A DNA stretch of 48,508 nt, from contig BFEA01000002.1 of assembly GCA_003427395.1 (NCBI GenBank), positions 8,184,592-8,233,099 on the forward strand, in the 5' to 3' direction. Positions 10,419 through 21,775 of the stretch are shown here, one piece after another. Within the stretch, counting starts at the first letter, position 1. Every line of letters begins with the position of its first letter. Source of the stretch: Chara braunii. Its lineage: Eukaryota > Streptophyta > Charophyceae > Charales > Characeae. A program made the position numbers and the translations under genes. The notes under the pieces were generated by a model that was not told the origin of the DNA, did no database searches, and saw nothing but the letters and a program-made list of their open reading frames with translations.

Positions 10419-11352
10419 GGGTCTCGCTCCACTACTCTAGAAACAGGCCATTTCTTGAGCGTGGCACCGCTCCACTCATTCTAGACTCTAGGTCTAGAAT
10501 TCGGGTTCTTGAGCTGTCAGTCTCTACTCACGAAATTGGTGAGAATCCGTCATCGCTCCACTACCTCATGAAACACACTCACGAACACGTTTTTCTTGGT
10601 TCTCAGAACTTCCTCTCCCGTGGCACTCTTGACGTTTCGAGAGCGACCGCCTGCAGCGGCGGGAATTTTAAGGGAGGTATCCAGGACCTTCGAAAGTTGA
10701 GCATTTTTTTTTAGTGCACCTGGAGTCTCGGCCGACAACAACGTGCTGGCCGTGTCATGTAGCTCTGTCAAAGAGCGGTCTGCCATCCGAGAGGCCTTCT
10801 CGAGTTCGTCCTTCTAGAGTAAGTGGAGTCATGGGGCCTCGCTACACTACTCTAGACTCTCGAATTTTTTAGAGTGGGTCGTCGCTGCACTTACTCTCGA
10901 TCGGGGAACTCTCGAAACCGGATCGAGAGTTGTCAGAAGGTACGCTATCTTGCCACTCTCGAAACGTCAAGAGTTGCCCGCCTGCAAAACATGAATTGGC
11001 AAGTGTCCTCGGGAGTTGCTCGCCGACCAGCTCTTTTTTTCGAGAGTGGACCTCCTGTCTCGGCGGCCAGACCAGCCTGGCATTGTCCCGTAGCGTAGCT
11101 TCTGTAGAGTCCGACGACGCCCGGGGTTTCAAGAGTGCAGCTAGTGTAACAGGTTCTACAGTAAGTGCAGCGACGTCGTGTATTTCGAGAGTCTCGCCTA
11201 TCTGACAACGCTAGTCGAACTCTTGAAATATTTCGAGAGTCTAGAGTAGTGTAGCGAGGCCCATGTTCTCTTTTTCAGTCGTTTCTAGAATCTGACAGCT
11301 CTAGACTCACTCTCGAAAATCTTCAGGGGTCTAGAGTAGTGGAGCGAGACCC
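10419..11352. mobile_element. MITE-like element M3, host of a nested element
   Basis: A perfect 23-bp terminal inverted repeat starts GGGTCTCGCTCCACTACTC at 10419-10441 and ends at 11330-11352. TTT lies on both sides (10416-10418 and 11353-11355). M1 is inserted at 10834. The interior is non-coding and filled with short palindromes of the CTCTCGA/TCGAGAG type. Confidence 0.82.
10834..11262. mobile_element. MITE-like element M1, nested in M3
   Basis: The terminal inverted repeat is 31 bp and perfect (10834-10864 and 11232-11262), beginning GGGCCTCGCTACACTACTC. ATG flanks both ends (10831-10833 and 11263-11265), giving a 3-bp target duplication. At 429 bp with no coding capacity it is a non-autonomous element. 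Its perfect TIR suggests it is the youngest of the cluster, as expected for the nested copy. Confidence 0.88.
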
Positions 11353-11355
11353 TTT

Positions 11356-12560
11356 GTGTCCCTAATTTTGTTATCGTATTTCTTTTCTCTTCACTTCTGT
11401 GTCCCTTTGTTTTTCTCCCCCCATGAGCGTCAGGATGTCCATTGCTCCTACCTTCCGGGTGTAAGAACCCCGGATGATAGGAGTATGGCACTGGTCGACG
11501 GCTCCGCTCTATTTGTGGGGAGCTACACCTGCTGTGTCCCTATTTGTGTCTCTAATTTAGTTCAAGCGATGGTGTATTATTATGACTTCTTTCCGAGCGA
11601 GCTCATCGAGATTCTCTTTTTTTTTTTTTTTTTTTTTTTGGTACCGTATTGAGATTTTGCTCTCCACTACTTCCCTATGTTTTTGAGAACCCTTTCACGC
11701 AGTTATTTCGCTGTGTGCTGCGACGATCCCGGCAGCATTGGTTCCACTTGCAGGGTGGTCCTCACCACTACGTTTGGTTGTGGCTTTGTCCAAAACGGCC
11801 CTTGTAGGGGCTCAATTCATGGTAGAGGTTTTCCAAATTGGCGGGAAAAATTTTCGAATTTGCAATGGCACCAATGGATTTGGCCCAATTGAATGTTCAA
11901 TGGGGCCCAATGGAATAATTTCCAATTATGGCGCCAATAGATTGGGCACAATGGAATTTGCAATGGTGCCTATTGATTCGTGCCAATCACATGGATCCGA
12001 TGGAGCCTCTTCATCGGGCGGGAGCTCGAGAATCGTGCAACGAAAGAGGACAAGGAAATTCAGCAAACAAATATTAGAGGAGAGAGATGTCAGGACGTCT
12101 GTTTATATTAAGGCAGATTTTTATTTTTTATTTTTTTTATAGGCAATTGCTTCATCGCTTAGGCGAACTGATTCCCCGTTTATGCGAACTTGGAACTTGT
12201 ACAGCAAAATGGGTTTTTTATTATTTATTTTTAATAGGGAAATGAATTATTATATCATGCTAGTTCGGATTTATTAATGTAAATTTCAAGTAATTTGTCC
12301 CTGAATTTACGCTTTTTCAGTAGACTTAGGAGTTCATGCCTGTGAAAACCGATTTGCTCTCAGCAGAGATGATCATTCATATTCTTTGAAATTGAAAATT
12401 GTTTTGAAACGCTGTGTGGTAGTTGTAATTCTGAACCATTTCTCTCTATTAATGCGGGGTTTAACTTTTGTTTTGTTTTGTTTTTTTTGGTAATTCCGTC
12501 CAGGGTAACACTTTAGGAGGTAATATGAGCATCCTCCCAAAGTGAACCTTTTTTTTTTAG
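11356..12560. other. Non-coding stretch with a CCAATGG-type motif cluster
   Basis: No gene is recognisable. A T-run of about 20 lies near 11619-11639. From about 11865 to 11990 the words CAATGG, CCAAT and ATTGG recur many times on both strands. Further on the sequence is AT-rich with no clear structure. Confidence 0.4.
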
Positions 12561-12562
12561 TG

Positions 12563-12654
12563 GAGACTCCATCAATGTGGGTCATCCTTGCGCTAGCGTC
12601 ATGCTAATCTTTTCTGTAACGATCCAATTAAAACGGGGCCGAGGTCTCTCTAGC
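12563..12654 (-). pseudogene. U6 snRNA pseudogene
   Basis: Read on the minus strand, the core of U6 is clear: TTGGATCGTTACAGAAAAG, then GATTAGCATG and GCGCAAGGATGAC. The invariant ACAGAGA box is changed to ACAGAAA and the 5' stem is degraded. A run of A follows the 3' end (T-run on the plus strand near 12548-12558), as in copies made by LINE reverse transcription. No upstream promoter box is visible, so this is a retro-pseudogene. Confidence 0.88.
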
Positions 12655-12939
12655 AAAAAAGGGTAGGATTGAAATTCGTGAATCTGGAGGTGTTTTGTGC
12701 AGAGGTGCAGAAATACATTTCTTGCACTTGTCCACAAACACATCCCACTTCACACATTCAATCCAATCCTCTTCGCTAGGTAGTGGGACCTCGCCCCAGA
12801 TTTCGCAAACTACTATTCTCCCTTCTTTTTCTTTTGAAGGGCAACGGCATGCAAATTAAGGTTGTCATACTATAACCATTCATCCAGTCTCCCCCATGTC
12901 ATTATTACGAAATGTTTTATTCGGTTCATTTCATTTCAT

Positions 12940-13002
12940 CTGGGTTCGAACTCGGGTCTAATATGTAAACCGTTCATGAATGCGCCAACTGAGGTAGTCC
13001 CG
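12940..13002 (-). repeat. tRNA-derived SINE-like unit
   Basis: On the minus strand an A-box-like CTCAGTTGGCGCA is followed by a B-box-like GAGTTCGAACCC, at tRNA-like spacing. The sequence between them resembles the units at 28648 and 43296 (CCATGAAC-GTT-A-ACAGACC). No proper anticodon arm can be drawn, so this is a tRNA-related repeat rather than a working tRNA gene. A T-rich tract follows on the plus strand. Confidence 0.65.
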
Positions 13003-13542
13003 TTTTCTGCTCTTTTTTTTTTTCTTTTTTTTTTCTTTTTTTCTTTCCTCTTCTCCGAAAGGAGGAGATCTTTGCGCTCCAAAGGAAGCTTCCCGCCAAA
13101 ATTTGTTCAATCCATGGGGGTTATGGCCAACCCCAAAAGAGGGTCGGATAGGCCATAGGCCCATTGGATAGAAAATTTTCAGTATTCTGCTTTTGCTGTT
13201 GTGCAATTATCTCATTTGGTGGGTGGAGCATTCCTTCAATCACGGAGTATATATATGGAGGGCGCCATGGTCACTACTGACAGAACTCGATTTTATTCCA
13301 GAAAATGTAGGAGTTACTTTGTTCACTGTTGTTGCAAACACCACCATCAGATTACAATAATTAATGATATGATGGCTAGGAAGCACTCTGCCGTGATTTC
13401 TGGTGGGACCTCTTTTTTTTTTTTGCTGCCTTTCTCTTGTTTTCTCAGCCCAGAAATTCGTAATAAACTTGTCAGGCCGCTGCCACTCAGTGTCACAATG
13501 CATCGCCCACACTCCTATCCAACTGCTAATGGGACCATGCTC

Positions 13543-13668
13543 CTGGATTCGAACTTCGGTCTCAATTTTTTTTATTTTTATTTTTTTGGAGAATTGAGAT
13601 CCTTCATTATCATTGGGTCTGCATTTCAACACTTCAAGCTCATGGGTGTGCCAGCCGAGATATCCCCG
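13543..13668 (-). repeat. tRNA-derived SINE-like unit interrupted by an AT-rich insert
   Basis: The minus strand shows the A-box half (CTCGGCTGGCACACCCATGA...TTGAAATGCAGACC) and the B-box (AAGTTCGAATCC). They are separated by about 58 extra bases. The insert is flanked by GGTCT on both sides and has CTCAATT/AATTGAG ends, so it may be a tiny insertion into the SINE. Confidence 0.6.
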
Positions 13669-13813
13669 TTGATCTGCTCACCCTTTTCCCTTTTCTTTTG
13701 TTTTTTTTTTCTCGTCTCCTTTTTGTTTTTCTTTCCTTCTTTTTCTTTCTTTCTTTCTTCGTCGAATGAACACTCACAGGAAAACTGTCATTGCAACTAG
13801 TTAAGCATACGTC

Positions 13814-14004
13814 GGGCCTCGCTCTGTTACTCTCGACATGTCCTTGCAACTGGTTAAGTATATACATTGGGTCTCGCTGCGTTGGGTCCGTTACTCTCGA
13901 CATTTGCAAAACGAAAGTGAATATTCCGCTAGAGCATGGAAATTCAAAGTATACCTCCATGATTTTTGTCTTTTGTACATGGCGAGAGTGGTGGAGCGAG
14001 GACC
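13814..14004. mobile_element. Short diverged relative of the M1-M3 elements
   Basis: The left end reads GGGCCTCGCTCTGTTACTC and the right end is the complement of GGTCCTCGCTCCACCACTC. The TIR is imperfect and no target duplication is evident. A second inward copy of the end motif lies near 13869. Confidence 0.6.
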
Positions 14005-14008
14005 ATTT

Positions 14009-14504
14009 CTTTTTAAAAGGACTGGTGCTACGTGCAAATACCGTGTGACCAAGACATTGCTGCAATTTAGCAAAGTCCTCTTACGACTGCCATCATGAGG
14101 GACTGCTACGTGGGTTGGGTCGTCGTTCCCCAGTCCTCGAGTTTTGCTTGAGTTGTTCTACCTTGCTCAAGTCGATACGGTCGTTGTTGTTAACATCAAC
14201 TGGTTACCCCGCTACTGTGTACTTTATGATAAAGAAGTTGTGTGACCGCAGTCTGGGTGTTGAGGCAAAAAGGGAGGAATAACATCGATTGTATGGTCGG
14301 TAGCGGCAAGTACTTTGGTCCTCCATTGGGGTGGTGTCAACGCATTTCTACCTTCTGAACAGTTTGATTTATCTAACTTCCGCTATGATTTTTTTGTACA
14401 ATTGTGGGTCAAAAGACAAGTGGTCCCTTCAAGCTGTGTCCTCAAAGAGTGTGGTGGCGTCGTGATCTCAGTACGTAGGCACAAGGAAAAACAATCGTCA
14501 CTTA
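14009..14504. other. No recognisable feature
   Basis: No gene or repeat relation was seen in this stretch between M4 and the R1-A end. Confidence 0.4.
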
Positions 14505-17500
14505 TTGTTGTCGAGCGCATCGGTCCGACACCGCTCAAGGCAGGGCGAGACCCTCCCGGCCTCGTCACGCAGGAGTTGGTCTATTCCTCGTTGCTGTCAT
14601 ACCCCTCACGAGCCCCTACGACAGGATAGGGCCTACGCGAGGCACGACTTACCTCCACCTTACGGGAGTTGTCACCTCCCTTCGGTGGGTGTATCCCCCC
14701 CGAGCTACCAGTCTACAGTACGAAAGTTAATCAGTTGCAATCGCAGAGGTGGATCAGCCGAGGGCGTTTCTCGTACGTTGTAGCATAGTGGGTGCGCGCG
14801 GTTTTACACCTCTATCGGACCCACACGCGAACCGACATCTTGGGGGGCTGAGATCCCAAGCGCGACTCATCACCGGTCGACTAGGACACATCCCACACAC
14901 CACGCGTACTTCACTCTAAAGAACATAAAAAAATAAAAACACACTCACATATACATACATATACAGAACAACACAAAACAAACAATGCGACAACACTCTA
15001 GTCTCTTAATCGTCATCCCATAACTCTCCGATGCGGAAATCGGATAGGCGTCGCACTCGAGACTTACTATAAAACTGCGCGGGCGCGGGACCTTTCCATA
15101 TCGACTAGCAATGCATGAATACGCAAGCAGCCGCAATAATGACGTACTATGTTATGCCCATAATCAAGCGGTCCCTCGTGGATCCGAGTACCGCTTATGA
15201 CATTCAAGTGTCAAACTCGAAGTATTGTGAGGGTCTACCCCTTTACGATATTGCACGACTGAAGGAATAGTCATGCGGCCTCCGCGGCACCTTCGACCTT
15301 CAGGCCGAGTGTCCCGACAGGCAGGGCAAAGAGGCTATGCGCGGGGGGTGATCCCTTTCATGCAGAGCCTAGGACCTGGGATGTCTTGGACAAGGACCTT
15401 GAATCCAGGCCCAGGACCAACGCCCGACTAAGAAATCTTTAAAATACACTCAACAATAAAAACGGGGTTTTCTTTCCTTTCTCAATCTCAACCCAATTAA
15501 ACCCTTAAGCGTGGGCCCCTCAAGTCACGCAAACACCTAGTATAAGTACATACATATACATATGTAAAGAACGTATAAGTATGTGATGATCACTTCTCAC
15601 GATCACAGTGTGACTCATCGCAGCCATATAAATGTGTTTGATCACAAACAATCAGATTCAAAATCTGAACCACGGAACATACCGGCAATCACATCAAAGA
15701 GTAAATCAAAAGTCAACGCACTACACGGAGTCAACTTCAACCAATCTCTATACTCATACCCCTCGCTTTAGCCATGCAAGCCCCAACCTTTGTCCAACCT
15801 TTCATAATTAAATACTTCGTACTTTTGTTAAATGGTCATTAAATAAAAGTTTAGGTGAAAACCTTAATAAAACAATAAAATTCACCAGGGTTAAAACCTT
15901 TTAGGTTGACTACTGAGGATGAATTGAAGTTGAGTTGTAGACCGACGAATCGGCAACCGACATGTTAACAGTGATAACAGAAGGTGATCCTTGTATGATC
16001 AAGATGAATCTAGTCCTGATTTCGAATCAAACTTTCAAGAGGACTTGTAACACAATACATATCAATCCCCAAGCTAAATCTATGAGTCCAAATCGAGAGT
16101 AATCTCCATATCACGATTTCACCAAGAATCATTCTACTTAACTAATCATGAGTCTACCCCTAAGTCGGTGCCTAATGAAAAGGTAGACTTTTGGCGGAAT
16201 CTCTTCTATACAGAGTGGATTGTTAGAATTACCATCTGTCAAAATATAATCCAACTTCTTTAAACTAAGAAAATTTTGGCAGCGCTTCCCGTAGGAAAAA
16301 TATTTTTCCAAAATTTGTAATAACTCAAATACGAAAACAAAACTTAAACTCTCATTTTGAAAAACCAAATTTTGTCCAACTCCTTGAATTAGTAAAAATT
16401 TGGGCAACATCTCTTTCAAAAAGGTAGACTTCTCAGATTTATACTAAGTCAGATAGGAACTCAGAAACTAGACTTGAGTTCGACTTCAAGACAAAGTTTA
16501 ACTGACGCTTTAAATTTGTAAAAATTTCGGTAACGCTTTGCGTAAAAAAAAATGTTATCCCAAGATTTATACAAAACTAAGTTCAAAGTTTCGAAAATAA
16601 CTTCGACTTTCCAAAGTCTTATTTTGTCAAACTCCTTGAATCAGCAAAAATTTGGGCAGCGCTCCATTTAGAAAACGAGATTTCCCAAATATTTACTAAG
16701 TCATGTATGTAATTTAGACGAACTGAGTTTTTGAAAGCCAAAATTTGACTAATTTTGCAGAAATTTCTATAGTGCTTCCCGTAGAGAAAGTGGCTTACCA
16801 AGATTTATACAAGACCAAGTGTAATAAAAGATCCTAAAAAATGCAAAAATTGACCTAAGTATGAAAAAACTTAGCTGAGAAAATGCAGGAATTGAAACTA
16901 ACTATATGGCTTCAGCACGTGGCGAGCAACTAAAGCAATTACCTATCAAACTGAAACTCAGACTAAGTAGTAGTCGCACTCAGTCTCATGCAGGCCAAAC
17001 CATAAAGGTAAGTACTCTCACCATCCCAAAGTTAATTTATCAAACAATAATTCATAATCTCTCAATGATTTACCTCTTTGTACCCAACTTACATAGGGCA
17101 TAAAGTTAGACCACCCAAACTTATGAAATATGTCTAGCTCAGCCATTGAGTATACACGAACACAGGGTACAACAACTTTTCTTTTCTTTTGGCATATGAC
17201 TAGGTCACCCTAGTCGCCCTGACCTGTTTAAGTATCCAAGTTTTATATAATTATCTTTACTTAGTCTTTTGAGGTAGCATATAACTGAACCGATCATCTT
17301 TAGCTCAAGATTCAATCTGGCCCTTCTTACCACAAGTTTATTATTAATTAGTACTTTCTTCAATTGGTGATAAGCTATAGTCAAACCACTCAAACTTATG
17401 CAACCCTGTCTGACTAGCCTGTTCATAACTTCATAATTAGGATAATAATAAATTATAGTCAATTATAACCTTTTGGTTCCAACATGTGTGTGGCATTGGA

Positions 17501-18190
17501 CCAAGACCACCCAAACTTATGGAACATGTCTGGTCCTCAGCCTGATTCATTCTCTTAAAACCAAAATAGGACGAGGTTGAGGCACCCAAACTTATGGAAC
17601 ATGCTGGGTCCCTGAAAGTCAATCACAGTCAAACCTCACAAGTCAGAGCAACCAGACCACCCAAACTTATGGAACATGTCTGGTCGTCCAGGCAATCAAA
17701 AATAAACATAGCACTAGGCCTCCCCAGACTTATAGAGACTTGTCCAGCCTTTGATAGACCCGGTCAAACAAGCAATACTACCTTCCTCCCATCCTTCCCC
17801 CAGATGCAATCCCACAATCTGCTTTCAGTCAGACAAACAAAACTGAAATTGCAATTTACACAATCATTTCTTTTATTAGGTCTGGATTGTATCATGAATG
17901 TCACCTCTCAGTTCCCTGCCTCCAGAACTCCTCCTGAGTTTCAGCAGAGCTCCCGCAATCGGTGGGTTGACTCCCCATAGAGTCTTGTCGCGGTCCTACG
18001 GGTTGCAATCCCGCCTGCCGCTTTCCTCTCAGAACCAGACTAGACTGAAGAGTAAGAAGAGTAGAAGGATAAGAGGTTTCAGACTCTCGAGATACAAGCG
18101 AGAGACAACTCAACTATCAGGAGAGGACCTTGTAATCTTGAATCGCTCGAGCACCCCGCAATGGCAATAAGAAACGTTTAACAGTTTGGT
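14505..18190 (-). repeat. R1 repeat, copy A
   Basis: The minus strand of this block aligns in order with copies B and C. It has a 5' segment with GCGGGATTGCAACCCGTAGG and GGGAGCTCTGC (about 17960-18025), a hairpin array (17105-17755), AAATTTTGG-type hairpins (about 16200-16800), the TGTTAACAGTGATAACA palindrome (15963-15979), a GAGTTATGGGA segment (about 15010-15030) and a 3' segment with CGAGAAACGCCCTCGG (about 14762-14778). No coding potential is evident. Long non-coding copies in several places suggest a non-autonomous mobile element, possibly a LARD-type LTR derivative, but I found no clear termini. Borders are approximate. Confidence 0.75.
17105..17755 (-). repeat. Hairpin array of R1-A
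   Basis: Six or seven units carry a core resembling CACCCAAACTTATGGAACAT (plus strand) between complementary arms. Arms include TAGAC/GTCTA (17107/17132), TAGTCA/TGACTA (17388/17411), GACCA/TGGTC (17505/17531) and ACCAGAC/GTCTGGT (17651/17678). One unit (17202-17225) has AGGTC/GACCT around ACCCTAGTCGCCCT, close to the core used in copy C. Confidence 0.8.
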
Positions 18191-19862
18191 CAGACAAAGT
18201 CAAACCGTCCGTTATTTAACTCTCTGACAATTTTTCAATTCGTTGCAATAACCCCCCCCCTCTTTTTCAACAGACTGGGTCACTCTGTTGCACTCGTGAT
18301 CCCAGATGTATTGGCCAAGGGTGAGTCTGCAACCTCACTTCCCTTGTTTGCTATCCCTTTTGCATGAGGAGCGCACCGATCAAGGAGACAAATGTGCAGT
18401 CATCGCAGCTCCTCTGTTCCGTCTAGTTGATCTCCTCACTAGTCAACAGGTAAATCTCCAACTCTCGTGGCTCACTCCTTCCTTGCCTCCAATCGACGGG
18501 ATAGGTAGCGAGTCAGCCACAGGTAAGTCTTCAAACCCATGGCCCCCCCCTTGTCGCTTTGATTGCTTAGATGAGCAAAACTTAGAGTAAATTTATCGCT
18601 TGAGTGCGGAGGCATTCGCCGCCTTTCCCAGATACATCGCAACCGATCACGATGAAGTCCAGCAACACCCACAAATGGCGGAGCCCATCTAAGACTACGT
18701 AAAGCCGCTATCACAAACCAGCAACCAGGGCTCATATAAATGTCAATTGTTCACACTACTACTAACTTTCAGGTACTCAACCACATTTGTACACATGGTA
18801 GTCTTACATCGTGCCTTCGTCGTCGCGCCTCAGATCTATAATGGTCGCCCGCAGCTAGTACGTGTTGCACTAACAGTCAGCCCACCCACTATTACTCGTA
18901 GCCCTGAGTGGTATGCTTACTTGTGCATGTTCGTAGGAAACGGAGTTCCTACCCTCAGTATGTGCAAAGCCGAAAAAACTCCTTGAGGCAATCCCAACTG
19001 CAACCTACGTTGCCTTCTTCCGTGATGTACCCGGCCCCTACTAACGGCGGTGTTTGCTTTCCTTCGTAGACTGGAGACGTGAGCGCAAATCACACTCCGT
19101 CGCAGCAGGTCCTCTCAACGGACTCGATTCCTCGTAAGTACGTATCGGCCCTACCAGGTAAGTAAGTTTTGCCCTTCCTTCCCTTTTGTAATCTCCCTCT
19201 CATCCTTACTCGTCTTCAACAATCGAGGCACGGGCAGGTAAACGAAATCTTACTCCCACTTGTTTTCTCCTTCTTTCGTTCGATCATTCCTGCGCACTGC
19301 TTTTCTCCCTTAACTTTTCCTTTACTTATCTAACATCGAAACTAACCGTTCCCTCTCACTTGCGTCTCCTCAAAACCCCTACTTATTGCTTTAGCTCTCT
19401 CGATCCCATTGGGAATCGAACGAGTTATACGAATCCCTCTCCGCCATACCTATTGGTTTGACTTCTCCGCGTGGCCATCTCTATTCCAACTTTCTCCCTA
19501 CTGGCTTTCCCCTTAAATTAGCCTCGCTATTCAATTCGCCCCATCCTACAACCTCGGACTAACACTTTATCTTACCCGAATCCATCGAGAATCGAGTGAG
19601 ATATACCCGTTTCCCTCTTGTACTACCTCCTCTCCTCCATAGCTCGACGCACTAACTTTCTTATCTAACTCCAATCTTACTAACCTATCACTAAAAATGA
19701 CCTCGGACTTGAGGTCGTCCGTATTTAGAACCCCTATCTCGACTCCTCCCTCATCTGATTCCATCGAGAAATACGTACGCTATCCTTTTTTCCGCTGCAT
19801 CTCGCTCCCTTCTGCGTCATCTCCGACTCTTTGTACGTCCTCTTCTAAGTACTACGCGTGGT

Positions 19863-20060
19863 GAATTAAGTAGAATTTTTCAACAAATCCAAATTCCATT
19901 ATACTTGGATTTTACTAACTTAAATATAAGGATTTATCGTAACCGAATACGTTATCAATTACTTCCTTATTTAAGGTTGTTTTTTAATCCAAATTTAGAT
20001 AGATCAATTGCTCAATTTGCAGAAATTTTACACAGTGAAAGTCTTTTTCTTGAAACGAAC
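19863..20060 (+). pseudogene. tilS: Plastid tilS (ycf62) fragment in nuclear DNA
   Basis: tRNA(Ile)-lysidine synthetase modifies the CAU anticodon of a plastid tRNA-Ile so that it reads AUA. Frame 0 encodes about 65 residues from the middle of the enzyme: [19 protein letters not shown], then [15 protein letters not shown] (the conserved TRNRIR-LLP motif), then [16 protein letters not shown]. The piece is AT-rich, in contrast with the pyrimidine/GC-rich flanks, and both ends of the gene are missing. It stops abruptly at about 20060 and is joined to rpoA sequence. I infer transfer of plastid DNA to the nucleus (NUPT). Presence of tilS points to an algal plastome. Confidence 0.85.
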
Positions 20061-20068
20061 CTTGTATT

Positions 20069-20309
20069 CAGATTATTGATAGTAATCAAATTATTGCCCA
20101 TGTTACAGAACCGATTGATTTTAAAGCAGAATTAACCATTGAAAAAAGCACGGGCTTTCGATTACAAAATGCAACACAAATATCTAAAGGTTCTTTTTCT
20201 ATAGATGCAATTTTCATGCCAATTCGAAATGTAAATTACAGTATTCATCCTGTAGAAAAAACAGGAGATTGGAAAAGTGAACTGCTTATTTTAGAAATTT
20301 GGACAAATG
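20069..20309 (+). pseudogene. rpoA: Plastid rpoA fragment in nuclear DNA
   Basis: rpoA encodes the alpha subunit of the plastid-encoded RNA polymerase. Frame 2 encodes about 80 residues of the N-terminal domain without a stop: [32 protein letters not shown], then the family hallmark GSFSIDAIFMPIRNVNYSI and ELLILEIWTN. It lacks the start, the end and the C-terminal domain. It has the same orientation as the tilS piece, joined directly to it, and ends at a sharp change in base composition at 20309. Confidence 0.9.
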
Positions 20310-21775
20310 CACCTGGTGCAAAGAGGCCCAGGTAGCCCTACTTTCTGTTGCCCGTGCTAGCTTCTCCTACTGTCTGTTGCCAGCCTCTCCCTCAATCGAT
20401 AGCGCTCCGCTTTCTCTCACCAACGTTTGTAGGCGACCGACCCACAACTTTTTGGCATTCGGACGGGAGCTTTTGACGCAAAACTGCTACTAGCCGGTTC
20501 TACCGATTTTATCCTGACAAATGTCAGTCGATCGATAGCGGTGTAGCCCCCTCCCAAAACCCGTAAAAACCTTGGCTTATCAATATAGCCGCGACTTCCA
20601 CCACGACGCCCCAGCGTCATTCTGCCCAACAATATTGCGCCTGGGTCCGGCCCCCTAATGCAAGTTTTGTGATAGTAACCAAATGCCTTCGCTTGTGCAG
20701 GCGAACTCGCCATCCCGCGGAACCCAGCAGCATGCTCTCATCCGAAACCCCTCCCTGGATCGTGGCGGGCTGGCAAATTTTCACATGAGAACCTTAGAAG
20801 GCTGAGGTGGGAGGGGGTTCACTGACCCTGCTGGGTGCTCCGCACTGCCGCACGCCCCTCTTGTAACACAGGAAGCCCCACCTAGGCATAGTCCAACACC
20901 AACGGGGCCCGGCGAGCATGCTCGTACTCAAACCCCTCATAGCAGATCAAGGTTGGTGTACGGTGCACCTGTGGCAACCCACGTCACTCAGGTTTCTTCC
21001 GCTTCATGGACTAACCACCCACCGATTTGTGTACATATTGAACTCCTCGGTCCGCGCTTCAAAATGGCATCGTCGAGGAATCTCCCCGATATACCGAATA
21101 CGCAGGACCCCGCAGGCCAAACACAGGAACCGCATGTCAAAGAACGCCGGAGCGTGGAAATAATAATAATATTAAAAAAAAAACAAAAAAAAAAACGACG
21201 ATGATTAATGAAACTACTCCTAGGAACATTGCCTTCGGCAAAACCAAGGAGGATAACCTCCCCGGCCTTCCGCGCTTCTCTGATATCCCGCGCCGTCACC
21301 GCTCGATTTCGATCCTCAAATCTATCGAACGAAAGTCCGACACCATAACTAAATAGTACTAAGCCCAAGGCCGAGTTTAGTATTGACGGAAGCTTAAATA
21401 AATGGATACTGCGAGATGCGCAGACTTACGAAAACTCTCTAAAAATTCATTCTATTGTCGATACCGTCCTCCACACATACACATAGGTCACAGGCAAGCA
21501 CATCAATCAACAAGACATACTCTTTTTTTTATCCTAATTTAATCAAAAATAAAAACCTGGCCGACGATCACGCCGGTTCTTCAATCATCAACAATAAAAA
21601 TCACGCGCGTCTCACGCCTGCACGCCCACACACTCTCTGCTCTAGTCAACCCTTCAATCAACGTAAACCACAGTCACTGCCCCATCTCGCACGGTACATT
21701 TAAACTTTAACTCAAACCTATTTTTCTGCCGCTTACAAAAACCAGGGCAGATACCCTTGTAAGGGTATTCACACC

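Larger units (their letters stand above)
18300..21775 (+). repeat. R2 repeat, copy D (contains a plastid insert)
   Basis: The last kilobase (about 20740-21775) aligns block by block with 26390-27560. Shared blocks include the GTCAAAGAAC segment followed by an A/T-rich run, CTCTGATATCCC with CGCCGTCACCGC, GAAAGTCC near 21333, CACACACTCTCT with CACGC, and a terminal CCCTTGTAAGGG palindrome. The upstream part is pyrimidine-rich with small hairpins (for example GTAGGAA/TTCCTAC at 18933-18952). I see no coding frame apart from the plastid pieces at 19863-20309. The left border is approximate. Confidence 0.65.

Noticed and set aside
13690-13765. Long pyrimidine tract as a regulatory element
   Set aside because: Simple low-complexity sequence with no further signal.
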